Origin: Nitrospirota bacterium
GTDB taxonomy: Bacteria; Nitrospirota; Thermodesulfovibrionia; Thermodesulfovibrionales; JdFR-86
Assembly: GCA_037386965.1 (NCBI GenBank)
Contig: JARRLN010000025.1
Location: 1-54,331, forward strand
Direction of reading: 5' to 3'
Length of the DNA stretch: 54,331 bases
Below, one piece after another: positions 25,261-32,872 of the stretch (its first letter is position 1; each line of letters opens with the position of its first letter). The notes below the pieces were generated by a model, which saw only the letters and a list, made by a program, of their open reading frames with translations, had not been told where the DNA came from and did no database searches. The position numbers and the translations under genes were made by a program.

Positions 25261-25578
25261 TCAGGCCTTCTTCTGTCCCTTCTCCCCCGCCAGCATATGG
25301 AGCCTGGCGGTAAAGACGAAGTTTACGCCCTCCTCGGCCACCACCCGGCGGTAGAAGGCGCATTCCTGGCAGGCGTGGAGCTTCTGGGCGAAGGTGCCCT
25401 GCACCTCTCCCTGGCAGAGGGTTCCGGCCACTGCCCAGCAGGCCCGGCCCGCGTTGCATCCGCCGTGCACGCCGTCATACCGGGCATCCACCGCGGCGGG
25501 GCAGACCCTTTGCCCTCCGTTTCGCGCGCCGCCGGGCTCCCGCCCGCATTTCATCTCTTCCCAGCAGTTCTTCTTCAT
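25261..25578 (-). CDS. Two-CW domain-containing cysteine-rich protein
   Basis: The 105-aa product starts MKKNCWEEMKCGREPGG and carries CPAAVDARYDG, CNAGRACWAVAGTLCQG and CQECAFYRRV. The repeated Cys-Trp pairs (NCWE, ACWA) with following cysteines match the small 'two-CW' family found in anaerobes. Metal binding is likely; function is unknown. The frame is open to 25647, but the ATG at 25578 gives the typical N-terminus. Confidence 0.8.
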   Translation of the reverse strand: MKKNCWEEMKCGREPGGARNGGQRVCPAAVDARYDGVHGGCNAGRACWAVAGTLCQGEVQGTFAQKLHACQECAFYRRVVAEEGVNFVFTARLHMLAGEKGQKKA

Positions 25579-25657
25579 GAAAAGCATCGGCACCAGGTTG
25601 CCGACGCCGGACATTATAAGCACCGTGCCCGCCCGTGTCAAACCCACCAGACTCTCT

Positions 25658-26437
25658 CTAACGCCGGAGCAGGTCCTTCAATGCCTCTCCGGTTCCCTCG
25701 GACGCCCCTTCTCCGAGCTCCTTTCCGGCCCGCTCCTGGAGCATTTTCTTGACGTCCTCAGCGGACTTCCCCAGGTATGTCCCGGCCCCCGCCCGGATGG
25801 CGGCTTGGGCGGCGCGGGCTGCCAGGGGCCGGAGCACCTGCACGGCTATCTGCGTGGGGGAGGCCCCGCCCTCCCCGCCCACGTCGGTCAGGCGAACCGA
25901 GGGGAGCTCGGCCCTGTACGTCTTGCCCGGCCGGGCCGCAACCCTGAGGTCCACCCGCCCCTTCTCCGCCACCAGCTCCCGGATAAGGATGTTCTTTCCC
26001 CCGCCCCTCTCGGCCGGGGCCTCCTCCCCGGCCTGGTTCTCCAGGTGCTTGCGGATGACGTCTATGTTGGCCCGGCCCGCCTCGTTAATCTCATAGATGA
26101 CGCGGGGCGCGGTGACGTGCACCCGGTTCAGGACAATGGTGCCGGTGGTGACCGACTTGGGCACCACGCCCACGGTGATGCTCCCCGCCCGAAAGGCGCT
26201 GTTCCCGGAGAACCCCTCGGGGTTTCCCACGGTGAAGCCGCTCAGCGTCGCCTCCCCCTTTTTCAGCTCGACGTGCACCGATTCCACGCGCACCGCCGTG
26301 CCCGTGGCCCGCGAGCCGTAGCGCTCGATGGCCAGCTTCACGATGGCGTCGACGTTGGACAGGGTTACGTAGACGGCCGCCCCGGCGATGGCCAGGACCA
26401 CGACAAAGGCAATGGCTATCTTCGTCCTCTTCCTCAT
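25658..26437 (-). CDS. AsmA-like membrane-anchored protein
   Basis: The ATG at 26437 follows GGAGGGGG. The 259-aa product has one N-terminal membrane segment (IAIAFVVVLAIAGAAVYVTL) and a periplasmic beta-rich body: VKLAIERYGSRATGTAVRVESVHVEL, ATLSGFTVGNPEGF and TIVLNRVHVTAPRVIYE, as in short AsmA-like proteins. The C-terminus is helical. AsmA relatives affect outer-membrane lipid homeostasis; this one is short (E. coli AsmA is ~617 aa). Confidence 0.78.
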   Translation of the reverse strand: MRKRTKIAIAFVVVLAIAGAAVYVTLSNVDAIVKLAIERYGSRATGTAVRVESVHVELKKGEATLSGFTVGNPEGFSGNSAFRAGSITVGVVPKSVTTGTIVLNRVHVTAPRVIYEINEAGRANIDVIRKHLENQAGEEAPAERGGGKNILIRELVAEKGRVDLRVAARPGKTYRAELPSVRLTDVGGEGGASPTQIAVQVLRPLAARAAQAAIRAGAGTYLGKSAEDVKKMLQERAGKELGEGASEGTGEALKDLLRR

Positions 26438-26516
26438 CTCCCCCTCCTCAGTGCCCCGATTTTCCCTGCATGGTAACACCTTCCCCTCGCGGAAGGCCAG
26501 GGTGTGAGCCCGCCGC

Positions 26517-26544
26517 TTTACAATTCCCGGCGATTCAATATAAT
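26517..26544 (+). promoter_or_regulatory. Promoter TTTACA-16-TATAAT
   Basis: TTTACA (26517-26522) and TATAAT (26539-26544) precede the PA2779-type gene, which then has AGGAGG before its ATG. Confidence 0.65.
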
Positions 26545-26582
26545 ATGGATACCAATTTTTCAGCCGGAAAAGGAGGAAAAGC

Positions 26583-26963
26583 ATGTTCAGAAAATGGGTC
26601 TCATGGTATATGATTGCCTCCATGCTCCTTTTGGCCGTCGTGCCCCGGGTGGAGGGGGCGCTGAGCCCGTCGGAGGTCATCAAACTGAGCAAGGCCGAGC
26701 GGGCGCAGGACATGGCCACGGTCCGCTCCATCCTGGAGAACAAGCTGGTCTCCCAGCGCCTTTCCGACCTGGGCTACAGCGCCGAGGAGGCGCAGGCCCG
26801 CCTGGGACAGCTCTCCGACGCCCAGCTTCACTCCCTGGCCCAGAAGCTCGACGACCTCAACCCCGGCGGAGACGCCCTGGGCGTCATCGTCGTCCTTCTG
26901 GTCATCGCCATTCTGGTGGTGCTCTTCCTCAAGCTTTACAACAGACAGGTCGTCATACGATAG
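26583..26963 (+). CDS. PA2779 family protein
   Basis: This 126-aa protein has a signal peptide (WYMIASMLLLAVVPRVEG), a helical domain LSPSEVIKLSKAERAQDMATVRSILENKLVSQRLSDLGYSAEE with the 'LGxSxEExxxRL' pattern, and a C-terminal membrane segment (LGVIVVLLVIAILVVLFL). It matches the PA2779 family, always seen beside a PA2778-type peptidase, as here. Function unknown. AGGAGG upstream fixes the start. Confidence 0.85.
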   Translation: MFRKWVSWYMIASMLLLAVVPRVEGALSPSEVIKLSKAERAQDMATVRSILENKLVSQRLSDLGYSAEEAQARLGQLSDAQLHSLAQKLDDLNPGGDALGVIVVLLVIAILVVLFLKLYNRQVVIR

Positions 26964-26981
26964 CCCGCGGGTTGAGACAAA

Positions 26982-27012
26982 GGGCCGCCTCCCCCGGCGG
27001 GGGAGGCGGCCC
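26982..27012. other. Perfect 14-bp hairpin between PA2779- and PA2778-type genes
   Basis: GGGCCGCCTCCCCC and its reverse complement flank a GGC loop. No T tract follows, so it may be a stability or attenuation element rather than an intrinsic terminator. Confidence 0.6.
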
Positions 27013-27027
27013 CGCCCGTCAGTTCCC

Positions 27028-27573
27028 ATGAAAACAAGAATCGCCTTTTCCCTTGTCCTGCCTCTTCTCCTCTGGGGCTGCGCCCTGGGGGGCGGCGAGA
27101 GGACGTCCATTCCCGAGGGCGCAACGGTGCTCAAAGGTGTGCCTGTCTATGCCCAGGAAGCCCACCAGTGCGGCCCCGCCGCCCTGGCCATGGTCCTCGG
27201 TTACTGGCAGGGACCCGACGGCCCGGCCATCACCCCGGAGGACGTGGCCCCCGCCGTTTACAGCAAAAACGCCCGGGGCACCCTGGGACTGGACCTGGAG
27301 CTTTACGCCCGGCGCAAGGGCTATCGGGTGGGCCGCCCCGAGGGGAGCCTCGAGGCCCTCAAAAGGAGCCTGGACGAGGGCGTGCCCCCCATCATCATGG
27401 TGGACTACGGCACGTGGGTCTACAAGGTCTACCACTTCATGGTCGTCACCGGCTATCATAAGGACGGGCTGGTGGTGCAGGCGGGAAAGGACCGGCCCGA
27501 GTTCATCAAGACGGACTCTTTGTTGAGGATATGGCGGAAGACCGGAAACTGGATGCTCACCATACGCCCCTGA
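27028..27573 (+). CDS. PA2778 family C39-like cysteine peptidase (lipoprotein)
   Basis: The 181-aa product has a lipobox LLWGC (Cys18) and a C39-like papain fold: QCGPAALAMVLGYW with nucleophile C48, and VYHFMVVTGYHKDGLVV with catalytic H136 followed by a strand. It would be an outer- or inner-membrane-tethered protease in the periplasm. PA2778 of Pseudomonas has a C-terminal TPR region in the same chain; here that part is a separate overlapping gene. Substrate unknown. Confidence 0.85.
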   Translation: MKTRIAFSLVLPLLLWGCALGGGERTSIPEGATVLKGVPVYAQEAHQCGPAALAMVLGYWQGPDGPAITPEDVAPAVYSKNARGTLGLDLELYARRKGYRVGRPEGSLEALKRSLDEGVPPIIMVDYGTWVYKVYHFMVVTGYHKDGLVVQAGKDRPEFIKTDSLLRIWRKTGNWMLTIRP

Positions 27574-28046
27574 GGCGCGGGAAAGACCGCCCGTGGCTCC
27601 TTCCCGTGCTGGCGCTCCTCATGCTGGCCCTCGCCGGATGCGGCCTGCCCCACATCGTGGTCCTCAACGACCCCCTGAGCCCCGAGGAGCACATCAACCT
27701 GGGGGTGGCCTATGAGAAGGACGGCGAGTACGAGCAGGCGCTCAAGCAGTACGAGGCCGCCAAGGGCGACCTGCCCATCGCCCATCTGTACATGGGTAAC
27801 GTCCTGTTTCTTCAGGGGCGGTACGGGAAGGCGGAGAAAAACTACCGGGAGGCCATCGAGAAAACGGACGACCCCCGGGCCTATAACAACCTGGCATGGC
27901 TCTTCTTTACCCGGGGCGAGCGGCTCGACGAGGCCCGCACGCTGGCCCGCGAGGCCCTGGCACGCGAGCCGGACTCGGAGCAGTTTCGGGACACCCTGGA
28001 GCAGATAGAAGGGAAAGTGGCCCCCCGGGGCGAGGGCTCTCAGTAG
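27531..28046 (+). CDS. TPR-repeat lipoprotein
   Basis: The ATG at 27531 lies 43 nt inside the peptidase gene in another frame. The 171-aa product has a basic leader, a hydrophobic stretch ending LALAGC (lipobox) and TPRs: PEEHINLGVAYEKDGEYEQALKQYEAA, AHLYMGNVLFLQGRYGKAEKNYREAI and RAYNNLAWLFFTRGERLDEARTLA. The overlap and co-orientation suggest that it works with the peptidase as a docking subunit (inference). Confidence 0.82.
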   Translation: MAEDRKLDAHHTPLRRGKDRPWLLPVLALLMLALAGCGLPHIVVLNDPLSPEEHINLGVAYEKDGEYEQALKQYEAAKGDLPIAHLYMGNVLFLQGRYGKAEKNYREAIEKTDDPRAYNNLAWLFFTRGERLDEARTLAREALAREPDSEQFRDTLEQIEGKVAPRGEGSQ

Positions 28047-28753
28047 TAGCGCTTCTGCCGGGAGATCTTCCCGATAATCCAGCCTACCAGCAGGACGCCG
28101 CCGCCGGCCAGGAACCACTTTATCATGCCGTTTCGCATGAGGCGCTCGTTTTCGGCCTGCAGCGTGGAGCTCGTCGTGTTCAGCCGCTCGTTCTCGGCCT
28201 TCAGCAGGTCGCGCTCCTGGACAATCTGGGTGACGTTCTTGGACTGCTCGGCCAGCGTCTCGTACTTCTCCGTCATCTCCTTGAGCTGGTGGGCCGTGTC
28301 CTGGGCCGACTGTGCGGCCTCGCTCATCTGGCTGGAAAGGTCCCGGGCCTCGCTCCTGTAAGAGCGCCTGGCGTCCTGCAGGTCGCTCTTCAGCTTGTCG
28401 CGCTCCTGCTGGAGCCCCTCCACGGTGTCCTTGAGCTTCCCGACCTTCGACTTCAGGGCGTCGATAATGAAGGTCTTCGGTGTCTCCGACACGATGTACT
28501 GCCCGTGCACCCAGCCTTCCTTGCCGTCCTTGGTGCGGACCTTGAGGAACTCCCCGTCCTTCTCCAGCACCTCCACGGGGGTGGCGGTCGGGAGGTACTT
28601 GATAATGCGATAGTCGTTGCCCTGCCCGGCCCGCATGGTGATGATGAGCTTGTCCGAGACGTACCGCGTGTCGGCCCGGGCCGGAGCGGCGGCCACGGCG
28701 CCGATAAAGAGGATAAGCAGCAGAAAAACCGCGTATTTTGCGTGCGTTCTCAT
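28040..28753 (-). CDS. TIGR04211-type SH3/coiled-coil membrane protein
   Basis: The 237-aa product has a signal peptide (FLLLILFIGAVAAAPARA), an SH3b domain (RYVSDKLIITMRAGQGNDYRIIKYLPTATPVEVL, then GWVHGQYI), a long coiled coil (~residues 95-205) and a C-terminal membrane anchor followed by KRYY. This architecture equals the YgiM/TIGR04211 family. The SH3b domain probably contacts peptidoglycan. It overlaps the convergent TPR gene by 7 nt. TATACT with TTGAAG lies ~40 nt upstream on this strand. Confidence 0.85.
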   Translation of the reverse strand: MRTHAKYAVFLLLILFIGAVAAAPARADTRYVSDKLIITMRAGQGNDYRIIKYLPTATPVEVLEKDGEFLKVRTKDGKEGWVHGQYIVSETPKTFIIDALKSKVGKLKDTVEGLQQERDKLKSDLQDARRSYRSEARDLSSQMSEAAQSAQDTAHQLKEMTEKYETLAEQSKNVTQIVQERDLLKAENERLNTTSSTLQAENERLMRNGMIKWFLAGGGVLLVGWIIGKISRQKRYY

Positions 28754-29245
28754 CGGTGCCCTCCCTCTTCGAGGAGTAAATCAATGGGTAGTATAACACA
28801 GGGGCCGGGGCGGGCTTCAAAGGGGGGCGCAGGTATAGGGAATCGAATCTGTTAAAGGCTTCATCCAGTCACTTGCATTTCCTCACCCCTCCTTCCTCTT
28901 CTATTCGGTGCTTTCACCAAGGTAGTTGGTTATTTCACCAGGTTTTTACGGGTTAATCATAAGTAAAGTGTTTGGCTTAACCGATGCAAGGCAAGGAAAG
29001 CCCTTGCAGATATCCTTTAGCTATACTGTGCTTTACAAAAAGCAGCGGAGTAGGAATAGCAATTGCATGTCTGAATTGAAACTATTGAAGAATCGATCTC
29101 GCTCGCGGAGGACCTGTGGTTGCCATTAATCAGAAAATGTAGTCGTTGCGGACTTCAGGAAGATAGTGAGAAGTGAGAGAGGTCAACTCACCTGTCAACT
29201 GTAACCAAAATGTAACTACAGCGGACTAGCGAAAAAGATAGGTGG
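28754..29245. other. AT-richer intergenic region, start of an accessory stretch
   Basis: GC content drops clearly here. Only short ORFs occur; the longest (28926-29129) has no SD and no recognised domain. Looks like decayed or foreign DNA. Confidence 0.45.
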
Positions 29246-29434
29246 ATGAAGAACATAGACATGGCTCGTGATGTTATTGGAATTTTTAGTCTTTTGCTGA
29301 TCATCTTCTCTGCGGAGGTTGCTTTCGTGGCCCATGCTTGGGGCTCACCAGTAAAGCCGTGGGTTCTTCTGGCAGTTATGTGGACATGCGTGTCAGTGGT
29401 GGTACTAAGTGGCTACCAATGGAAGAAGAAATAG
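29246..29434 (+). CDS. Small predicted membrane protein (62 aa)
   Basis: The ORF from ATG 29246 encodes two hydrophobic segments (IGIFSLLLIIFSAEVAFVA and WVLLAVMWTCVSVVVLSGY) and a KKK tail, a plausible two-helix inner-membrane protein. The SD (AGGTGG) touches the ATG, which is poor. No family is recognised. It lies in AT-rich DNA, so it may be a recent acquisition or a chance ORF. Confidence 0.4.
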   Translation: MKNIDMARDVIGIFSLLLIIFSAEVAFVAHAWGSPVKPWVLLAVMWTCVSVVVLSGYQWKKK

Positions 29435-29715
29435 GGAGGGGCGGATGAAGCGTACAGGTATCGCCCTCATCTGGCAGAAGGGGAAGGCGGGTCCCCAATG
29501 GCGGCAAGGATACCGCCTATTACTGTTATAACGGCGGCTGTAGCGTATACAGTATCCACAACATTTCCTCGGAGCATCCGCAACGAGACTGACCGCGGCT
29601 CTCAGGATTTTCAATCGTAATCTACAAGCTTCCTCTCAATTAATCAATGCCACTAACAGGAGGATAATGACGAAAAAGACTCGTGCTGTTTCGAGTGTCT
29701 TTCGAAAAGCGGCGG
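29435..29715. other. Non-coding AT-richer stretch
   Basis: No supported gene. It lies between the small membrane ORF and the 3' end of the GH43 gene. Confidence 0.4.
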
Positions 29716-30726
29716 TTACTTTGTGGTAGGATGTGGGTGGGCCGGTTGTCTCTGCACTGCCGAACAACGAGGAGCAGGCCGGGGGGTTGCCCGGGTAGCC
29801 TTCCCGTGGAGAATGCCCTCCCCGTCGAACCAGATAGGGTCGATACAGATTATCCTGTTCCATCCCTTTGTTTCATCCTTCTGTTGGTGATAAACCAGCC
29901 AGAGTTTCCCCGCCTGGTCTTGTATAACACTTGCATGTCCGGGACCGAAAATGCCGTTGCCTTTATGGATGATCGGATTTCCACGGTATTTAGTATATGG
30001 GCCTAGTGGATGTGCTGCTGTTGCGTACCCGATGGCATAATCTTCAGAATCAGCGCTGCCTCCGGAATAGAGGAGGTAATAGACGCCATGATGCTTGATC
30101 ATCCATGGGGCTTCGATCACCGGCACATCGTTCATTTCCCATGCTTCGGACGGGGCGATAACCTGAACTGGTAGCCCTTTTTTCGTTATAGGCGATTCCA
30201 TGGGCTGGACAAATATCGCGAACTCCGGGTACCGGGCATAATACAGGAAGTATGAACCATCGCCGTCGCGGAACATATGGGCATCTATCCCGTGGCTAAT
30301 CAGAGTCCCGCTGTCCTTGAACACCCCGTCAGGACGGTCTGCTGAAGCAACACCGATCCTGCCATTGACTGTGTAATACAGGTAGAACAGGCCGTTATCT
30401 TTACTGAAGAAGACATCAGGAGCCCAGAGGCCGGGCTCCGCGCTCCGAAACACCTTCGGCCCCTTGGTCCAGTGAACCAGGTCGCTTGATATATAGACAT
30501 CATAGCTATGATTGTCCCCGGTTGGGTACAGATAATATTTGCCCTCGTGGTAAATAACTGCCGGATCTCCTATGCCGAGCGTACCGACATATGGCGCGGA
30601 ATTCGGTCCCTTGATTGCATACGTCTCAACAAGGACGGGGTTAGAATAGGTCGCGTCACATTCCGCACGCAGAGCGGTTGGGAACAACAGCGTGAGCATC
30701 ACCACGATCTTCGTCATACTGCTCAT
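29716..30726 (-). CDS. Secreted glycoside hydrolase family 43 protein
   Basis: The 336-aa product has a signal peptide (KIVVMLTLLFPTALRA) and a five-bladed propeller typical of GH43: GIGDPAVIYHEGKYYLY with the general base D54, LWAPDVFF, DAHMFRDGDGSYFLYY with the modulating Asp, and PVIEAPWMIKHHGVYYLLYS with the acid Glu. It would cleave arabino- or xylo-oligosaccharides outside the cytoplasm. After GKATRATPRPAP the last ~18 residues look like read-through into flanking DNA. Composition is AT-richer than the genome and no sugar-utilisation genes are near, so horizontal acquisition is likely. TATAAT lies 5 nt before the ATG. Confidence 0.83.
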   Translation of the reverse strand: MSSMTKIVVMLTLLFPTALRAECDATYSNPVLVETYAIKGPNSAPYVGTLGIGDPAVIYHEGKYYLYPTGDNHSYDVYISSDLVHWTKGPKVFRSAEPGLWAPDVFFSKDNGLFYLYYTVNGRIGVASADRPDGVFKDSGTLISHGIDAHMFRDGDGSYFLYYARYPEFAIFVQPMESPITKKGLPVQVIAPSEAWEMNDVPVIEAPWMIKHHGVYYLLYSGGSADSEDYAIGYATAAHPLGPYTKYRGNPIIHKGNGIFGPGHASVIQDQAGKLWLVYHQQKDETKGWNRIICIDPIWFDGEGILHGKATRATPRPAPRCSAVQRQPAHPHPTTK

Positions 30727-30731
30727 GAAGT

Positions 30732-30737
30732 ATTATA
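30732..30737 (-). promoter_or_regulatory. -10 box TATAAT of the GH43 gene
   Basis: A perfect TATAAT on the minus strand ends 5 nt before the ATG at 30726, with no SD between them; leaderless start likely. Confidence 0.5.
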
Positions 30738-30910
30738 GCGCGACGTTCTGCTCGCCAAGAACCAGTCCATGGACTGCCAAGGCTTAGGGCGTTGCAGACC
30801 TGAGAGAAGTTCTCATCTGCTGATAACGCAGAAATATATTTATTTCTGGTAGTAACCTCACACGTGAGGTACGAGAGTTTGACGCTCAGTTACAGGAAGA
30901 GCGCCCCCAC

Positions 30911-31030
30911 CCGTCTTCCCCGCACCGCCTCTCCGTATCCGGCGGCCTTTGTGCCCGCCGCCGCATCCTGTATAATCACTTTAGATATGCATGCTTGTGA
31001 GAGCTTTGCCCCATGCTTTCCCTTCGGTAG
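30911..31030 (+). repeat. Direct repeat, copy A (promoter-bearing)
   Basis: Matches 31991-32110 at an exact 1,080-bp offset. Within 30918-31030, 108 of 113 positions are identical. It carries the TATAAT promoter and the first codons of the leader ORF that precede the ABC cassette in copy B. Confidence 0.9.
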
Positions 31031-31182
31031 CCCCCTTTGCACCCCGAAGGGGCCATATTTTCCATCTTTCCGGAGGGTGTGTCGCCGCACACCCTGTCCC
31101 GCCGCAAATAAGTTAAAATACCGTGGACAAGGCAGGAAGGCTGAAACGGCCCGGTCTGCGGCCCCAAACTGTGAGGCATGGA

Positions 31183-31943
31183 CAATGACCTTGCGAGAGC
31201 AATTCGAAAAAACCGGCAACTGGTTTTTCAGATGGCGGAGTTATTTGCCCTTTATTCTCTTCCCGGTCCTGCTCCTTGCCTTGCGGCAATCGGAATTCTT
31301 GGAGCGAATCGTGGGCGATTTCGGAGAGGATCTTTTTGAGGGGTTGGCATTGGCGATAGCCTTTACTGGGCTTGCCGTCCGATGCATTGTGGTCGGCTGC
31401 GCCCCCAGGGGAACCTCGGGAAGGAATACGAAAGGACAGCAAGCCGCAAGCCTCAACACGACCGGAATGTATTCGATTGTAAGGCACCCTCTTTATCTCG
31501 GGAACTTCCTTATCTTCCTGGGGATGGCGCTGTTTACTGAGGTATACTGGTTTATTCTCGTCTCCGTACTTGCCTTCTGGCTGTACTACGAGAGGATAAT
31601 GTTCGCGGAAGAGAAATTCCTGCAAGAAACATTCGGTGATGAATTCCTGGACTGGGCCGGCAAGACACCGGCCTTCGTGCCGAAATTCAGGAATTGGCAG
31701 CGGCCCGCGCTGCCGTTTTCCTTCAGGAACGTACTGAAGCGCGAATACTCCGGCTTCTTCGTGATAGTTGCATCGTTTACCTTTATCGAGTTGGCCGGAG
31801 AAATGTTCGTGGTCGAGGTTCCAAAGGAAAACGCATTTGAAGATTTGTTCTGGCCGATATTTTTCTTCGTCGGCTTGGTCATATATATGTCGCTGAGGAC
31901 CTTGAAGAGGAAGACCACACTTTTGGATGTTGATGGCAGATAG
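31183..31943 (+). CDS. Isoprenylcysteine methyltransferase-family membrane enzyme (possibly LmtA-like)
   Basis: From ATG 31183 (MTLREQFEKTGNWFFRWRSYLPF) the 253-aa product has several membrane helices and the ICMT/PEMT SAM-binding signature TTGMYSIVRHPLYLGNFLIFLGMAL, with YYERIMFAEEKFLQETFGDEF downstream. The N-terminal 'EKxGNWxFxxRSYLP' reminds me of lipid A Kdo2 1-phosphate methyltransferase LmtA; this assignment is tentative. The frame is open upstream through the leader ORF of repeat A, so a longer protein is formally possible. The gene lies between two direct repeats and is AT-richer than its neighbours, suggesting insertion. Confidence 0.7.
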
Positions 31944-31990
31944 GTCCTGCCCGTCGAGCGCATTCGTCCTTAGATGTCCTCCTCTCCGCA

Positions 31991-32110
31991 TCGCCTCCCC
32001 CGCACCGCCTCTCCGTATCCGGCGGCCTTTGTGCCCGCCGCCGCATCCTGTATAATCACTTTAGATATGCGTGCTTATGAGAGCTTTGCCGCATGCCTCC
32101 CCTTCGGTAG
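31991..32110 (+). repeat. Direct repeat, copy B (native promoter of the ABC cassette)
   Basis: Second copy of 30911-31030. It includes TTGTGC (32029-32034), 16 nt, TATAAT (32051-32056), and the start of a 22-codon leader ORF joined to the ABC ATPase gene. Confidence 0.9.
32029..32056 (+). promoter_or_regulatory. Promoter TTGTGC-16-TATAAT
   Basis: Well-formed promoter within repeat B; an identical box set occurs in repeat A (30949-30976). Confidence 0.65.
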
Positions 32111-32136
32111 CGCTGTGGCTCTGGCGGTCGGGTAAT
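32068..32136 (+). CDS. 22-aa leader ORF coupled to the ABC transporter
   Basis: ATG 32068, 11 nt after the -10 box, opens [22 protein letters not shown] and stops at TAA 32134-32136. The stop overlaps the ATPase start as TAATG, a classic coupling junction. The same ORF start occurs in repeat A (MHACESFAPCFPFGS) but runs on. No function beyond a possible leader or coupling role. Confidence 0.45.
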
Positions 32137-32866
32137 GGCGCCGGAGGCCGCAGGGGCCCGGGACGGCGTCGTCTTCAGGACCGAGGGCCTTACCAAGGTG
32201 TACGAGATGGGCGAGGTGAAGGTCCAGGCCCTGAGGGGGGTGGACCTGGAGCTTTTCTCAGGCGAGCTGGATGTCCTGCTCGGGCCCTCCGGGAGCGGCA
32301 AGTCCACGCTCCTGAACATCCTGGGCGGCCTGGACACCGCCACATCGGGCAGGGTCACTTATCGCGGCACGGACCTCACCGAGGCCACCGAGAAGGAGCT
32401 CACCGAGTACCGCCGCTTTCACGTGGGCTTCGTGTTTCAGTTCTATAATCTCATACCGAGCCTGACCGCCCTGGAGAACGTGGCCGTGGTGACCGAGATA
32501 GCCCCGTCCCCCATGAGGCCCGAGGACGCCCTCGGGCTGGTGGGGCTGGGCGACAGGCTCACCCACTTTCCCTCGCAGCTGTCCGGCGGACAGCAGCAGA
32601 GGGTGGCCATCGCTCGGGCCATAGCCAAGAACCCGGCCGTCCTCCTGTGCGACGAGCCCACCGGGGCCCTGGACTCAAAGACCGGAGTCGTCGTCCTGGA
32701 GGCCCTGGAGCGGGCCAACAGGGAGCTGGGCACCACCACGGCGGTCATCACCCACAACGCCGACATCGCCGGCATGGCCGACCGGGTGATTCACCTGAGC
32801 GACGGGCTCATAGCCGAGGTGCGGCGCAACGAGCAAAGGAAGCCTCCCCGGGAGATACACTGGTAG
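32135..32866 (+). CDS. ABC transporter ATP-binding protein (MacB/LolD-like)
   Basis: The 243-aa ATPase has Walker [11 protein letters not shown]-loop [16 protein letters not shown], signature [14 protein letters not shown], Walker [13 protein letters not shown] and H-loop [11 protein letters not shown]. The sequence is of the LolD/MacB/DevA class that pairs with FtsX-type permeases. The permease and an adaptor follow directly, so the three form an efflux or lipoprotein-type export unit. The start is coupled to the leader ORF. Confidence 0.9.
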   Translation: MAPEAAGARDGVVFRTEGLTKVYEMGEVKVQALRGVDLELFSGELDVLLGPSGSGKSTLLNILGGLDTATSGRVTYRGTDLTEATEKELTEYRRFHVGFVFQFYNLIPSLTALENVAVVTEIAPSPMRPEDALGLVGLGDRLTHFPSQLSGGQQQRVAIARAIAKNPAVLLCDEPTGALDSKTGVVVLEALERANRELGTTTAVITHNADIAGMADRVIHLSDGLIAEVRRNEQRKPPREIHW

Positions 32867-32872
32867 AGGGCC

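Noticed and set aside
28926-29129. A 67-codon ORF (MVISPGFYGLIISKVFGL...)
   Set aside because: No SD, no domain and AT-rich flanks; it has the look of a chance ORF in decayed or repeated DNA.
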